Below are positions 41,686 through 53,921 of a stretch of DNA of 64,000 nt, piece after piece. The stretch covers positions 1,984,001 through 2,048,000 of the forward strand of contig JADLSH010000363.1 of the NCBI GenBank assembly GCA_016169945.1, written 5' to 3'. The translations under genes were made by a program, and so were the position numbers. The number at the start of each line of letters is the position of its first letter. The first letter of the stretch is position 1. The notes under the pieces are model-generated. The model had not been told where the DNA came from. It did not search any database and saw only the letters and a list, made by a program, of their open reading frames with translations. Origin of the DNA: Trachythela sp. YZ-2020 (lineage: Eukaryota > Cnidaria > Anthozoa > Malacalcyonacea > Clavulariidae).

Positions 41686-44600
41686 ATGAGTGGAGCTACT
41701 ATTGAAGAAGGCAGCAGAGTTATTATTCAAAAGGGAACTTATATGAGATGCGAAGAAGTTCGTCTCAAAAAGTAAAGTTTTAAATGTCAAATTTGTGTGC
41801 ATGTACTGATGACTGATAGTCTGATGCACGTGTGTATTGTGTAGAATATGCAATTTCATTATGAATAGGATGGAAACCGAATTTATAGCTCTAGAAAAGC
41901 AATTGCTGTAAAATACAATGGGTCACCTATGCATAGTGACTCAATGAGCTCTCTATAATGTAACTGGAATGATGACTTTCTTGATCAGCAATTAGCTTGT
42001 TTTGTCTTAGAGATGGATTGTCCATCAAAGCACGTCATCTGTCTGATGAATCATCCATCCTAGTACAGCCCTCGAAAACGAGGTCGGAATTCGGCAATGC
42101 TGACCTAGATGTCAACCTCCCAGGTCGGCAAATCATTGCCAACCTCAAACCAGTTCTTCTCAGTGGAAAAATATTTTTAGCTACGGATAGCAGCTCAAAA
42201 AGCTGTCGCGTTCATTTGTGTTTCTGTGCCAGGTCTTATAACTGTGACACCAGATGGCTGCATGACTTTGTCAGACTTTGTAATTACTAGTGCTTGCAGC
42301 TGCTAGCTAAGGTAGAAACTGAAAGTGGCCTCAAAAATGCCGAGAGGTGCCGACCTGAGTCAGATTTAGGTCTGCATTTTTTTGCCGACCTCAATTTTGA
42401 CCGTTTTCGAGGTGAATCCAGCATTGATATATCGGTATGAGTTGCTCAGTCATACCGATATACCATAAGTTTCAATATACCAGAATTCAGTGCACCAAAA
42501 TTTTCGAAGTGCCAAAATCATTGAAATTTTTGTACTATAATACGAAGAAGTAGAAATTTTGTGTTAAAAACATGGAAATGACGAGTGTTACCACTTTTCA
42601 TTATTGAAATCCCCTTAATTAATAACAAGGCCAAAAACTGGTATACTGATAATATTGGTATAATTTGTCTGGTATACGATACCGGACATTTATCACACCG
42701 AACATCCCTAAATAATGCCAAAAATTATGGAAATCGACTTCAATTTCAGTCGTCCATACATCTTAAAGTCCACTTACAGGTTGTTACAAAATACATGTTT
42801 GTGGCAGGTGATATACAATGTACAAAAATGCATGACTAGTATACAATTGGTAATATTTACCCTCGAGTCAAATTTCAATACATTGTTTAATAATTTAGTA
42901 AGATGAATTTGCAAAAGCTAAATTTCTATCTGGATAATGCAATTGGCTGTAAATATGGAACAACATTTAAAGTTGGTAAAAATGGTCAACTCACAGTAGC
43001 TCATTCTGCCGATGAACAACAACCAAAACCTCCTGCCACTTCAGGTTCGTTGTGCAACATTTAATATATCTACTTTAATATATCAATCAATATGGCATGG
43101 GGGGGTTCAAATGCCTCCCCCACCTTTATGGAAAATAGACGTGTTTTTTTTTAAATTTTAACCCGAAAATGGCTAAAAGCACTCAAATTTGAGTGTAATG
43201 GGTGATTATCAGAAATTCAGGTGGCTTTGCCCCACCAGCAGAAAAAGTGAATTTCCACTACTGAGGCAATACCTCACCCCCCTCTCCCCCTGGAAAAGCT
43301 GCACCCCCTGCCAAATGTGCATAGGTCTAAAACTTTCTTTCTCTTTTTGGCCTTGCGCAATGATGCCATGTCTCTTTTTTAATCAATTCCAAGATGTGCA
43401 AGCTCCAGAATGACATGGACTAGGCTGGTTCATCATATCTGATGTTTAGCAGAATATACAGCTAATTCCGTTAAGGTTGTCCTTTCAAAGTAAAATCTCA
43501 AGACTGCAAAACTTTGACCTCCAAGCGTGAAAAGCATAATAGACATGCATAATGGGACATGCCTTGAAGTTGTGTTAATTGAGAAATGCTACAAACAAAT
43601 AGAAGCATTAAGAGACATAAACACATGCATCCACTGTGCTTTTCATGCATAGAGGTTGATGTTGCAACAGGACAATATTAATTGAATTAGCTGTATTTCT
43701 ATCTCTATGACTTTGCTCTTTAATTGAACCATTAATACCCAATGCTCTTCCAAGACTTCGATAAATGACTCTTTGGCAAGCCCATAGACAAAGTAAATAA
43801 TGTAGATTAATAAAGTGGGCACATTGTGGCACATTGCTGCTTGGTGGGTTAAAACAAGACATTGGAAGATATTCTGGCTAAACATTCAGGACTCTCTCTT
43901 TAATGAGTAAAATAGTAAAGTAAGAAGCATTGTCAAGTAATGGGTTAATGACTTAGCTATTGTACAGCAAGAAATCAAAAGGGCGTACACTTGTGGAAAA
44001 CCAACATCGTGTAAACCATTAAAAAGCATTGTGTCCTCTCCATACTCAAGGTCAGAACAATCAATTCTTAACTGACGATGGAAGTTCTCAGAAATTAACC
44101 AAAGATGCCATCATGGACTTGAAGGCACAGGGTTTTGAAGGTGAGGTAAGATATCCGCAGTGAGTCTGTTATTTGTTATCTCCTTTTATTATTATTATTA
44201 TTTAAAGTTATTTAAACACGGTAGCCTTTCGTAAGTATATGATTTTCAAAGGGTCGTGTAGACACAAAAATGGAAATAAAGTAGATAAGTACATGCGGTA
44301 AGTATAACTAATGAAGATCTTTTTGTTATTTTACATATATTTACAAAATTATTAAAAGGACTATTTACAATATTACGGAAAGAATATACTGATTGACATT
44401 CTCTTATCTCTTGTAAAGTTTCGAGAGGTAACTTGTTCCAAGACGCAGCTCCTCGATATGAAAAACTCTTTTTTTAAGAAATCTGCTCTCGGCTTCGGCA
44501 TTGAAATCTGCTCTAGGCTTGTCGATAGATAGCGAGTAGCGAAGCAGCCATCTCCTCGGCGCGATTTTTAACGAATTTATTTCAATAAATTATGAAAAAC

Positions 44601-47600
44601 GTTTTGAAATACTGTTTTCTTGCTGGTTTCTACTAAAACAATTAGATTATTCGCTCTCGATTTCTATGAGATGATAGTTCATTCGGGTTTCGCCCTCATC
44701 AACTATCACCTCATAGAAATCTTGAGCTCATAATCTAATTGTTATAAGTAGTCTGAACCCGTTATATTACGCGAGCAGCCCTCTTTTGCAATTTCCATAG
44801 TTTATTGGTATGAGGTACGTTATTATCATGCCAAGTGGTGGAGCGATAATTAAAGTGTGGTAATCCTTACGGACACCTTTCTAATACGGACAGTTTCCTT
44901 GTATGTTCCGACAAAATTCTCATGTGCTGTACTCTGTAGTTTGTTTATAGAGAACTCTATGAATACGGTCCCTCTCTAATAAAAAAAGGACAATGGATAC
45001 TCAGCCCTCGAAAACGAGGTCGGCATTCGGCAATGCAGACCTAGATGCCGACCTGTCAATCTCCCAGTTCGGCAAATCATTGCCGACCTCAATCCAGTTC
45101 TTCTCAGTGGAAAAATATTTTTTTAGCTACGGATAGCAGCTCAAAAAGCCGTCGCGTTCGTTCGTGTTTCCGTGCCAGGTCTTATAACTGTGACACCAGA
45201 TGGCTGCATGACTTTGTCAGACTTTGTAATTACTAGTGCTTGCAGCTGCCCCCCCGAAATCGCAATTCCGGAGGTAGAAACTGAAAGTGGCCTCAAAAAT
45301 GCCGAGAGATGCCGACCTGAGTCAGATTTAGGTCCTCAATTTTGACCTTTTTCGAGGGCTGGATACTGTAGGTTTTCGGTACAGTACATGCTAAATAGAA
45401 ACCCTAGGCTAGGCCCCAGCAAAGCACTTTAATAGTGAGACACTAGCAAATAGCAAACAAAAAGCTATGGATTGTTTTATCTGTTCCTTTCATCAGGACA
45501 TCATTGAACAGTTGATTGAAAATAGTGAAACGTTTGAAAAGAAAACAGAATTTTCTCAGGAAAAATATTTAAAGAAGAAAAGGAAAAGGTATTTTTGTTT
45601 TATTAGAACTTAAACTTGGATAAAACGAATTGGTCGGCGTACAATGTGTGAATAGATTAACTTTGTGACTTGTTTAAAGTATCCAAATCATTCTTGTTTA
45701 GACATATTTCAGAAATCACGATTCTGAAACCCACACTTCGTCTCGTCTGTCAAATGATGTACGCCAATTGGCCCGCGAAGATTCTGTAAGTAGTGTAGTA
45801 AAAATTATTATAAATATCATCTATTTGATCAGTAATACAGTATTCAATGTTTTTCGTTCACCTCTAAGGGAACTACGTATGGACACAGTATCTCAAATCT
45901 TAACCATGGCTAACATTCATAGCAATATAAACGTTCTACTCATGGAAACTACACAGAGCTTTTTGGCTGGAGCCATTACGCATCGTATGGGAGGTAAAAT
46001 AATGTCTGGAAAACAAAAGGAATAAGTACATAAGACCGTTAGGGAGTAAGGAATAAGAATTGGCAGGGTGAAAAAAGAAAACAGCTAAAAAGGAAGAGGG
46101 AACGATAAACCAGAAGTGAACGGATTAAAAAACTAAAATATAACTTTATTACAGATTGAAGGAAATCGGTATACCAAGTGAAAACGGTTCGTTTCAGGCT
46201 TCAGTTTAGTTTAGTGTGGTGTGGTGTGGTGTGGTGTGGGTTTTGGGGTTTGAGGGTTTGGGTTTTGGGGTTTTGGGGTTTTGGGTTTGGGTTTTGGGTT
46301 TTGGGTTTAGTGTTAGTTTACCACTCCGAGGTGGACGGATAGACTTGCCACAAGTCCGCCTCAGAACTTTTTGAAAAGGACTTTGGGAAAGTCTAGTGGA
46401 CGGAAAGCCTTAATAGGTTTTGCAACCCAATTGACAAAGGTTAGTGAAGGTTAGTGCCCAAGGGTTAGTTTTTAGCGAGGGAGGAAAACCCGAGTACCCG
46501 GAGAAAAACCCTCGAAGCACAGGAGAGAACCAACCAATCTCAACTTACAGGAGTTTATCAAGGACACTGACGTTACCCAACCTGAGGTAAGGGGCAGCGC
46601 GCTAACCACATCTGCCACCCGTGCTTCCCTAATAGTGAATAGCATAAAGCATCATTTCGCAGTGAAGAGTGCACATGCAGTATTAGTCAGAATAGTACAG
46701 TAACAATCTGCTTACTTGAGGAAGCTTTGGACAAAATGAGAAAAACCGATTTTGTGTAAATTTGATTAGGACTTGGAAATGTGGTTCAACTATACAACGG
46801 GGATTTCCCAATAAGGTAAGAAATCGAAGAAAAATCACTAAAAAATGTTTTGACATGAGACCGGTCTGAAGTCATCCCACCCGCTGGATAGCCTGCTCGC
46901 AGACGTTGTTAAAAACAAACGTCTGCTGAACCGAGCGCCAGAACGAGTTCTGCTATTTTTCCCTCAACCAATCAGAATTTACCTTCCAAATTCTGGAAAG
47001 TGACGTTTTGCGGTATATTCAGCATAAGCATAATTTTAAATTCAATATGGAGTTCAACGAAGCTGTGAGCAAGGTTTGCAAGCTATTTCGTATCACAATA
47101 TACCGCAAAACGTCATTTTCCAGAATTTGGAAGGTAAATTCTGATTGGTGTATGGGATGGTGTATGGGATGAATGTAAACACAAATTATTTTCAGGCCGG
47201 TCTGAATTTTGATACAACGCTGATAATAAACAACGGCAGACAAGATTAACAACATCAACAATAGACTTCACTTTTGATATATACACAATAGAGTGATTTA
47301 GTGATTTTCGTACCGGTCTCATGTAAACCTACTGACAATCTCCCGTTTGAGGTCAGCTAGTGGTCACCTTACTGTATTTTATAGTATTTGGGAGGATGTT
47401 CTAGAATCTATATATGGGCATGTTTCTTCTTTGTTTTTAGGCTTTTATTACCTCACTTCGGTCTCACGGCAGATGAAGTGGGTATCCTTAGTGGTTTTCC
47501 AATGAATAAGATCAACATTCTTCACGGACTAGAAAAGGAAGGTGCGTATAGTTAATGAGGTTGTTGAACAACAACATGTAATATTAAATATGCCTTCGTT

Positions 47601-50600
47601 GTCTTCTTTGCTTTTGTTTACTGGAACAGCAGTAACTCTAGAGTAGAGTTATGCAAAGTTGTGAATTGGGTCAATCAACAAGAGATGGCCAAATCTGTTT
47701 AATACCAAGCTGTATAAATTGAAAAACTTACAATATTTATACCATGTTCACCATCTAGATATTAAGTGTGAGGTTGATGAAGAGGTGGATTCGACCGAGA
47801 TACCTGAAATGACAGAACAGACTGGTGAGGTTAATGAAGAAAGTACTTCACAAAAAGATGAAGAACCATCTACCGATAATAGACGGAAACGAAAAAGAAA
47901 ACACTACAACAAACCATTGACTCAAGAAGTACGTTGTGGAAGAATCCGTTCCAACTATCAGACCAGATTCTAAACTAAAACTAAAGTAAACTAACTGTAT
48001 TTAGTCTGGATAGCTCTACAGTTCTAAACTGTTCTCCTACAGGTCCAGTAAGGGTCATCCCTTATAATCCAGTGTTACTACAGGAGGAAACCTAAACTAA
48101 ATTAACTTTATTTATACTGGTAGCTCTATCAGTTCTACACTGTTCTCCTACAGGTCCAGTAAGGGTCATCCCTTATAATCCAGTGTCACTACAGGAGGAA
48201 ACCTAAACTAAACTAACTTTATTTATTCTGGATAGCTCTATCAGTTCTAAACTGTTCTCCTACAGGTCCAGTAAGGGTCATCACTTATAATCCAGTGTTA
48301 CTACAGGAGGAAACCTAAACTAACTTTATTTATACTGGTAGCTCTATTAGTTCCAAACTGTTCTACAGGCCCAGTAAGAGAAAATCAGAACTAAACTGGG
48401 CCATCCCTGGAATGTCCGCAGAAACATCTATGGGGTTTAGTGTCAAATTGAAACCACTCCTCTGACATGTAAATTGAGGTGAAATTATAATCAAAAACTG
48501 CATATTGAAGGAATCGGACCTCGATCCCAAAGGTGATGATTGCAGAGATATATCAGCATTCTGTTACTAACGGAAACCAGGTTTTAGTGAACGTTTATTT
48601 GCTTAGCATGACCTGTCGCCATGGCTAGCTTCGCCACTTCTTCGAACTTTTTATCGATGAAAAAAACTTTGCTCTTCCACTTCTTCTAGGTTAAAATGTT
48701 CTTAGATCAAGTTTCCCACTTTTCATTTTCAGGAAAAACACATACGTAAAGAAAACAGAATTGACGAAGAAAATAGAGCTTTAGAATTGTTGAAGAAAGC
48801 TTCTTTTGACTGGTGAGCTCCGTTTTTTGAGATTAATGCCTAATTTTCTACCTTCGTCGACTTATATTATCATTATTTTCTTTGTAGTTTGATCATTGCA
48901 ACCAAGTTTCGCGCCAAAAGTGCTGTGCTAAGGCTTATAGAGTTTTTGGCGCCATCAAGACCTGTTGTTGTGTACAGTCCGTACAAGGAGGTAAGGTTGT
49001 CAAAGGGAGAAGGAAACCAGCATAGCTTTGATAGCCCTACCTTGTTGGTCTAAAGCAAGGGCGAAAATCCATCTCAAAAAGTGGGGGGATGGAGCCTGCT
49101 CTTAGTCAGAGGCCAATAGTTATGGAGGCATGTAACACTTTTGAAATCTAAAGTCTCTGAAACGCCATTTCATGCACTTTGGGGGAAAACTTTACAGAAG
49201 TCTGATGATCAGGACATGTCGTATAAGCAAAAGTGGAAAAAGTGGGAGGATAATTAATTACACATTGATCCCCCTCTGCTCAAAAAGTGGGGGGATTTGT
49301 CCCCCCCCAGGATTGACGCCCTTGGTCTAAAGGCCATGTCATGCAGTATGAAGAAATGTACGCATAGAAAATAGACATTGAACATGGCCAGTGACGTAGC
49401 CAGGATTTTCAGTCAAGGGGGGCCCGAAAAAGTACTAGGGGGGGCCAACATAGAGATTTGTATTAGTCTAAATGTTTCCTACCTCTGGCTACGTGTCTGA
49501 ACATGGCCCGCGTTTAACTCCACCGATATTATCATTCTCATATTTAGCAAGAGTAATAACGGCAAAATAAGACGAGTTTCATCTCACAATTTATCTGTGA
49601 ATATATTGTTTACTTAACATCGTTCTGTATCCGAAATTGCGTCGCAAGTCGCAGCGAGAATGGTCTCGTGTAACATGCTCTAAGTGCATGTTGTTATTTA
49701 CTGTATTTGATAGACTCCTCTCGCATGCGACTGCAATTTTTTTAGGTTTTGAACGAATGCTCACTCGCTTTGAGAGAAAGTAGAAGTGTCATCAATCTAG
49801 ACTTAACTGAAACTTGGTGGCGATCTTATCAGGTATACGAATTATACAGAGGTAGTGAAGCAGTAAATAACGTAATTTTTTTATTGCCAGATTTTTAATT
49901 TTTAATCGATATATAACATTGCCTATGTGACGTGTTTAGTGTTAATCCGGACAAAAAGCTCACTGTCGTAACCATCAACGGTAAGGGGCTATTTACATGG
50001 CAATATTTTTCCTGGGATAAAATTTCGATCGGTCTGCTTTTGCGTGCTTCGCTGTACAATTCTGTGATAAACGCGTGTTTTATCTTTCCACATTTCTATG
50101 GCTAAAAATTCCCGCGTAATAATCCCCTGAGTTTAGTCACGTGATGGTGCGAAACCTCTATTTGGAGGCAATTTAGTTTAATATTCTCGCTGTTGTAAGT
50201 GTCAGCATTTCTAAAGTTTCCCACCACTTCTGCCACATAAGGCATAACGCTTACTAAAGCCCATCAATTATCGGTCTCCATGAATTATCGGTCTCACAGT
50301 GAGACTACATTTCGCTCTCTTTCTTATGTAATAGGTTCTGACGAAGCGTACGCACCCAAATATCACGATGGACGGCACTGGTGGTTATCTCTTGACTGGG
50401 ATCAAGGTAGATCATGGATTGAACGGTCCCACAGATAATCCTGTTGTAAATCCTAATCCGGTTGCTAATCCTCCAGTTAATCCAACGAATCCGGATCCTG
50501 ATAAAACAGATATTAAGTCAGTCATACCTGATGGAACGTCTTGCGTTAATCCAGATACTAATCCAGATGGGGATCTTAAAGCTAATCCTGCTAATCTTAA

Positions 50601-50694
50601 AGATAATCCAGAGATTAAAATCGACCCTGATCTTAATACTAAGCCGGATGGTGATTCTGTGGAACCTCCTTCTAAAAGGACAAAATCAAGCTGA
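41686..50694 (+). CDS. TRMT6: tRNA (adenine-58-N1) methyltransferase non-catalytic subunit TRM6
   Basis: Partner of TRMT61A in the nuclear complex that makes m1A58 in tRNA; it binds tRNA rather than S-adenosylmethionine. Thirteen exons: 41686-41771, 42899-43044, 44051-44145, 45497-45588, 45702-45785, 45869-45993, 46770-46815, 47441-47541, 47759-47928, 48733-48812, 48888-48990, 49746-49832, 50335-50694. Phases all join (1575 nt, 524 residues; human 497). Family matches in order: FYLDNAIGCKYGT, KLTKDAIMDLKAQG, IIEQLIENSETFEKKTEFSQ, ILKPTLRLVCQMMYA, LTMANIHSN, METTQSFLAGAI, GGLGNVVQLYNGD, LIIATKF, FLAPSRPVVVYSPYKE, NLDLTETWWRSYQ, THPNITMDGTGGYLLTG. A linker of about 55 residues rich in Glu/Ser and basic residues lies before KHIRKEN. 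The C-terminal tail of about 90 residues is made of Asn-Pro and Asp-Pro repeats. Exon 7 (46 nt) is easily missed but is needed for phase. Introns hold SINEs and MITEs listed separately. Confidence 0.96.
42066..42412. mobile_element. hAT-like element (6-bp duplication family), copy 2
   Basis: Starts CAGCCCTCGAAAACGAGG and follows the copy at 45002-45361 to about 42412, where it ends in TTTTCGAGG. No clear duplication remains. In TRMT6 intron 1. Confidence 0.8.
44521..44744. repeat. 224-bp dispersed repeat with internal hairpin, copy 2
   Basis: Same orientation and almost the same sequence as 17347-17570, with only a few substitutions. In TRMT6 intron 3. Confidence 0.88.
45002..45361. mobile_element. 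hAT-like element, 360 bp, 6-bp target duplication, fullest copy
   Basis: Ends CAGCCCTCG and, inverted, the same, flanked by GATACT at 44996-45001 and 45362-45367. It is rich in GCCGACCT motifs. In TRMT6 intron 3. Confidence 0.9.
46205..46313. repeat. GTGTG and TTTTGGGG-type G-rich tract
   Basis: (GTGTG)n passes into repeats of GGGTTTTGGGGTTTTGGGG with shorter variants. It lies at the 3' end of the following minus-strand SINE, so it is probably an expanded SINE tail. Confidence 0.85.
46314..46627 (-). repeat. SINE family A, reverse copy in TRMT6 intron 6
   Basis: Inverted copy of 1365-1677: GTGGCAGATGTGGTTAGCGC lies at the right end on the minus strand, and TTCTCCGGGTACTCGGG in the body. Confidence 0.8.
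46855..47335. mobile_element. ACCGG-motif element copy 2, with a nested hairpin
   Basis: ACATGAGACCGGTCTGAAGT at the left and ACCGGTCTCATGTAAAC at the right, related to 37634-38566. At 46968-47149 sits a separate foldback whose 53-bp arms (ACCAATCAGAATTTACCTTC...) pair almost perfectly. In TRMT6 intron 7. Confidence 0.82.
47646..47702 (+). repeat. solo end of the 18000-18283 element family
   Basis: GAGTTATGCAAAGTTGTGAA followed by GGCCAAATCTGTTT. In TRMT6 intron 8. Confidence 0.55.
47995..48560 (-). repeat. SINE family D: tandem 3' units plus one fuller copy
   Basis: About four units of 110-115 bases, each with ACTTTATTTATACTGG, AGCTCTATCAGTTCTA, GGTCCAGTAAGGGTCATC and TACTACAGGAGGAAACC. 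They are followed by the family's head side at 48400-48560. In TRMT6 intron 9. Confidence 0.8.
49056..49324. mobile_element. hAT-type MITE, 269 bp, perfect 8-bp duplication
   Basis: Ends CAAGGGCGAAAATC and, inverted, CAAGGGCGTCAATC. GTCTAAAG occurs at 49048-49055 and 49325-49332. In TRMT6 intron 11. Confidence 0.92.
49389..49499. mobile_element. hAT-type MITE, 111 bp, perfect 8-bp duplication
   Basis: Ends CAGTGACGTAGCCAGG and, inverted, CAGACACGTAGCCAG. AACATGGC occurs at 49381-49388 and 49500-49507. It lies 64 bases from the preceding MITE, in the same intron. Confidence 0.92.
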
Positions 50695-51072
50695 GGAACT
50701 CGCTGCCGAACCGTTGTGGATTTTAAACAATGAAGATGAAATAATACCATTGGTTGTAGCTATCCATTAATGTTATACAAAGCTTTAGTGCTTGACTGCA
50801 GCATTTGACAAGTTTTAACAAGCTCAATCACAGTGAGACAACCTGGACAGCTTATTATTAAGACCTCTCAAATGCTTCTTACGAACATTAAATTTTTGCG
50901 TTAAAGTTATCTAAAGTGTCCACGTCATGGATGCAGACTATTTCACATCGACCAAATGGAGACTATGCTTAAGGTTGACAAAATAGGACACTACATTCGT
51001 ATTGATAAATCGCTAACTAATATGCGTTGAAATAAATTTTTGTTGCAAGTTGCAAATTTGTTGCTCGTGTTA

Positions 51073-51223
51073 AGGCTCTTTTCCACTCATCGCAAAACCA
51101 AGTCGCAAACTCGCTGCGAGTTCTTGCATGTAATTAAAATAAACTGTCGAGCCGTTTGTGATTGGATGAAAGTACTCGCAGCGAGCTTGCGAGTTGGTTT
51201 TTGCGACGAGTGGAAAAGAGCCT
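51073..51223. mobile_element. PIF/Harbinger-like MITE, 151 bp, TTA duplication, copy 2
   Basis: Ends AGGCTCTTTTCCACTC, TTA flanks at 51070-51072 and 51224-51226. It is the inverted relative of 14308-14456 and lies downstream of TRMT6. Confidence 0.9.
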
Positions 51224-53556
51224 TTACTTCTCCTTAAAAGAATTATAATAACAAAAGTTGCGTGGGAAATTCATGAAGATTATGTCTGTTTATGAAGCCG
51301 TACGTTGCAAGAGACATAATTTATATAGCATGTGCAGCACACTGGTCATATAAAATGTAATTATTTAATAGTTCCCTTAATTGGTACGAAGTTGGCGCTG
51401 GGATTGGGAAAGCAACCGTATGCAAATAGGGTATTAACTTTACGCTACACTTTTAAAACGTTGTTGCGTGCTCGGGAATTCTGTACGAAATGTCAGGAAT
51501 AAAACTATTTAAAAGCAAATGTAGTACTTTTTCTGAGTGTGAAAACAAAACAATTACCAAACCTCCATTGCGTGATCTCTTCACATCTCACTGAAAAGCA
51601 ATTGACCCAAAACACATGTGCCTGTATTGCTCAAGAACCGTTATGCAATGACAATATATACACCTGTCAGCATTATTTATTCATCGACACAAAGGTGAAG
51701 GATAGTTTTAGCGCGGGAAAACACTTGCAAACTGAAAGTTATCGGCTGCATGGACAATATACTTCCTGTTGCACACCAGAGATATTTGAGGCATGCAGGA
51801 GTCATAGAGATATATGTTTCTTGTTTGGGCAAATTTCCTAGCTAGCCATAGCGCATATAGAAATTAATATTCGGATAACTTTTATAGGAACGTACAGACT
51901 ACAGTAGACCACAGACCACGTTGGCTACGACTACGAGATTATGATTGCGCGTGAATAATACAGGTAGAAAACGAAAATGATTAGTGAAATATATGCGGTT
52001 GGCTACGGCCACAGAATAGGACCAGAAGGGCCACTCAGCAGTGCAACGTGACCCCCCTATTTTTATGCATTTTTCTGGCCAGAATAATGGCGGACCAGCC
52101 AGTTCAGCGTGTTTATTGGCCAGAAAATGCAATTGACTGGCTAGAATAATGGTTACAAGTTACTGGTTGAATGAAGTGTATGTTTTTGTACAAAATATGT
52201 GTAACTTATACAATTTAGGGCCAAATAGAATTGTAGAATATTATTCCTTCATCACAACAGTGGGATCACCATGAGCAGATACATGTACGCTTACCTATTT
52301 TTACCTAGATACATGTACACATACCTATTTTTATGATAGGCCTTGTACATGGAATGGCGTATATACGGGGGGAGAGGGGGAGGGTTATATACTAATGGAA
52401 TTTTGTGTTTGCAAGAATAACTATTTTGTAAATAGAAACTATTACATATGTTTTGTGTGTGGATAATAGATACAGGTGGGCTTATATATTGAGCCTGAAT
52501 GTGAGTGAATATGGCGAGTTTATACACATGCACTATTTGCAGGGGGAGGGGGTGTAAAATTGGCGTAACATCTGTGCCACTTCACCAATTTGTTTTGATA
52601 TTCAAGAACCTGCAATTCAATATGGTATACCATAACCTGGGGGTCATTGTCTAGGTACCATGTGCACACCCCCTCCTCCAAGTTTGATTATCCTGCAACA
52701 GAAGTCAGTACTGTTAATCCAGTCACATGTAGTTGAGTTTGCAAGATTAGCCAGAGAGAGTGAGAAACATCTGGGCCCCTTACAGTATATTCCTGCTTGG
52801 CATATCCACATTGGGGCTGTTCAGAAAATATGTAACGCTTTGGGGGGTAGGGGGGTCCAGGGGTGTTCCACTAAAAGTCACATATTGACACAAGGGGCCC
52901 TGTATCACAAGCACTGTCATATGATGGAGTAGGTAAACTTAGACCGACTGCTGTCCAGGCTAACGTTAACTCCTTATTGTTTTGTGCTGACTAAAGTAGG
53001 ACGATATCGTCCTACTTTTGCAGTTTTATAAATGGTTAGTTTTAGGCAGTTCGTTTATTGCACTGTTAAATTATTTTTAAATTTTATAATGGTAACTTTC
53101 GTGTAGTGTTGTTGGGTGTGTATGTCAGTGGATTATATTGTAGTTTTTTGTGCAGGAAGGAAGAGATGGTCAGTGTGGAGAAATAAACGCGCCAACACAC
53201 GCTTTCACTTTCGAGGTACACTTTACATTCTTCTTTGCGGTTGGCCCAATTTTCTGTAGAGGGGTAATGGGGTAATGACAATCGTCACATAGGGTCACCC
53301 GAAGTGGATGTGGTAAAAAATTACTGAAAATTAGAACACCCTCACATTGCACGAATAAGACTAACTCATAGCTCGAAGTACGAATTCTCGAATCAATACT
53401 TCGCTAATCTAAGATTATTACTAGTATATATAAGATAGGGACTATATAAGACTTAAGCAAGGAACATTGTGTCAATCAAACATATCTCGGATCATATATT
53501 AGATACGGATGGGATGTGAACAATCATATATTGATTAATTTATGTTTTGACCTCTT
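51224..53556. other. intergenic, nothing firmly recognised
   Basis: Includes a 100-codon frame at 51539-51841 with scattered cysteines but no recognised domain, signal peptide or splice partner. Also includes C- and G-rich short stretches near 52370 and 52850. No terminal repeat was resolved. Confidence 0.4.
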
Positions 53557-53905
53557 TAGTATTTTGGTACAAGATTGTGTTTACACTATCGATCCTGATG
53601 GCATGGGATCGTTCCCAGTCAGATGTGATATGACCAGAGATGGAGGTCATGGATGGACTGTGTTCCAACGAAGACAAGATGGGAGTGAAGACTTCTATCG
53701 AGGATGGTCAGACTATAAAGCAGACTTTGGTAATTTGAGCGGCGAATTTTGGCTGGGTCTGGACAAAATAAATCGTTTGTCCAAATCTGGCCAAAATGTC
53801 TTAAGGGTTGATTTGATTGATTTCAATGGCGCTGAACGTTACGCTAAATACGGAAGGTTTACATCCAACACACAAATGGCCAAAACACAAATGTTCAAGA
53901 AATGA
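53557..53905 (+). pseudogene. truncated fibrinogen-related domain (FReD) exon
   Basis: The frame encodes the N-terminal half of a canonical fibrinogen C-terminal domain: [60 protein letters not shown]. It ends after GRFTSNTQ with MAKTQMFKK and TGA (53903-53905). The second half of the domain (calcium and ligand sites) is missing. 17 bases further on the sequence becomes a dispersed repeat (53922-54500). No upstream exon with a signal peptide was found. Either it is a pseudogene fragment cut by the repeat, or the last exon of a gene with a shortened product. Its sequence is much closer to ficolin/tenascin-type domains than is the neighbouring PAN gene's C-domain. Confidence 0.75.
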
Positions 53906-53921
53906 TGTGTTTTATAACAAA

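Noticed and set aside
50412..50750. 112-codon minus-strand frame opposite the end of TRMT6
   Set aside because: Mirror of the Asn-Pro coding repeat in exon 13; no independent support.
51539..51841. 100-codon frame with several cysteines
   Set aside because: No family recognised and no flanking exons; the frame lacks supporting context.
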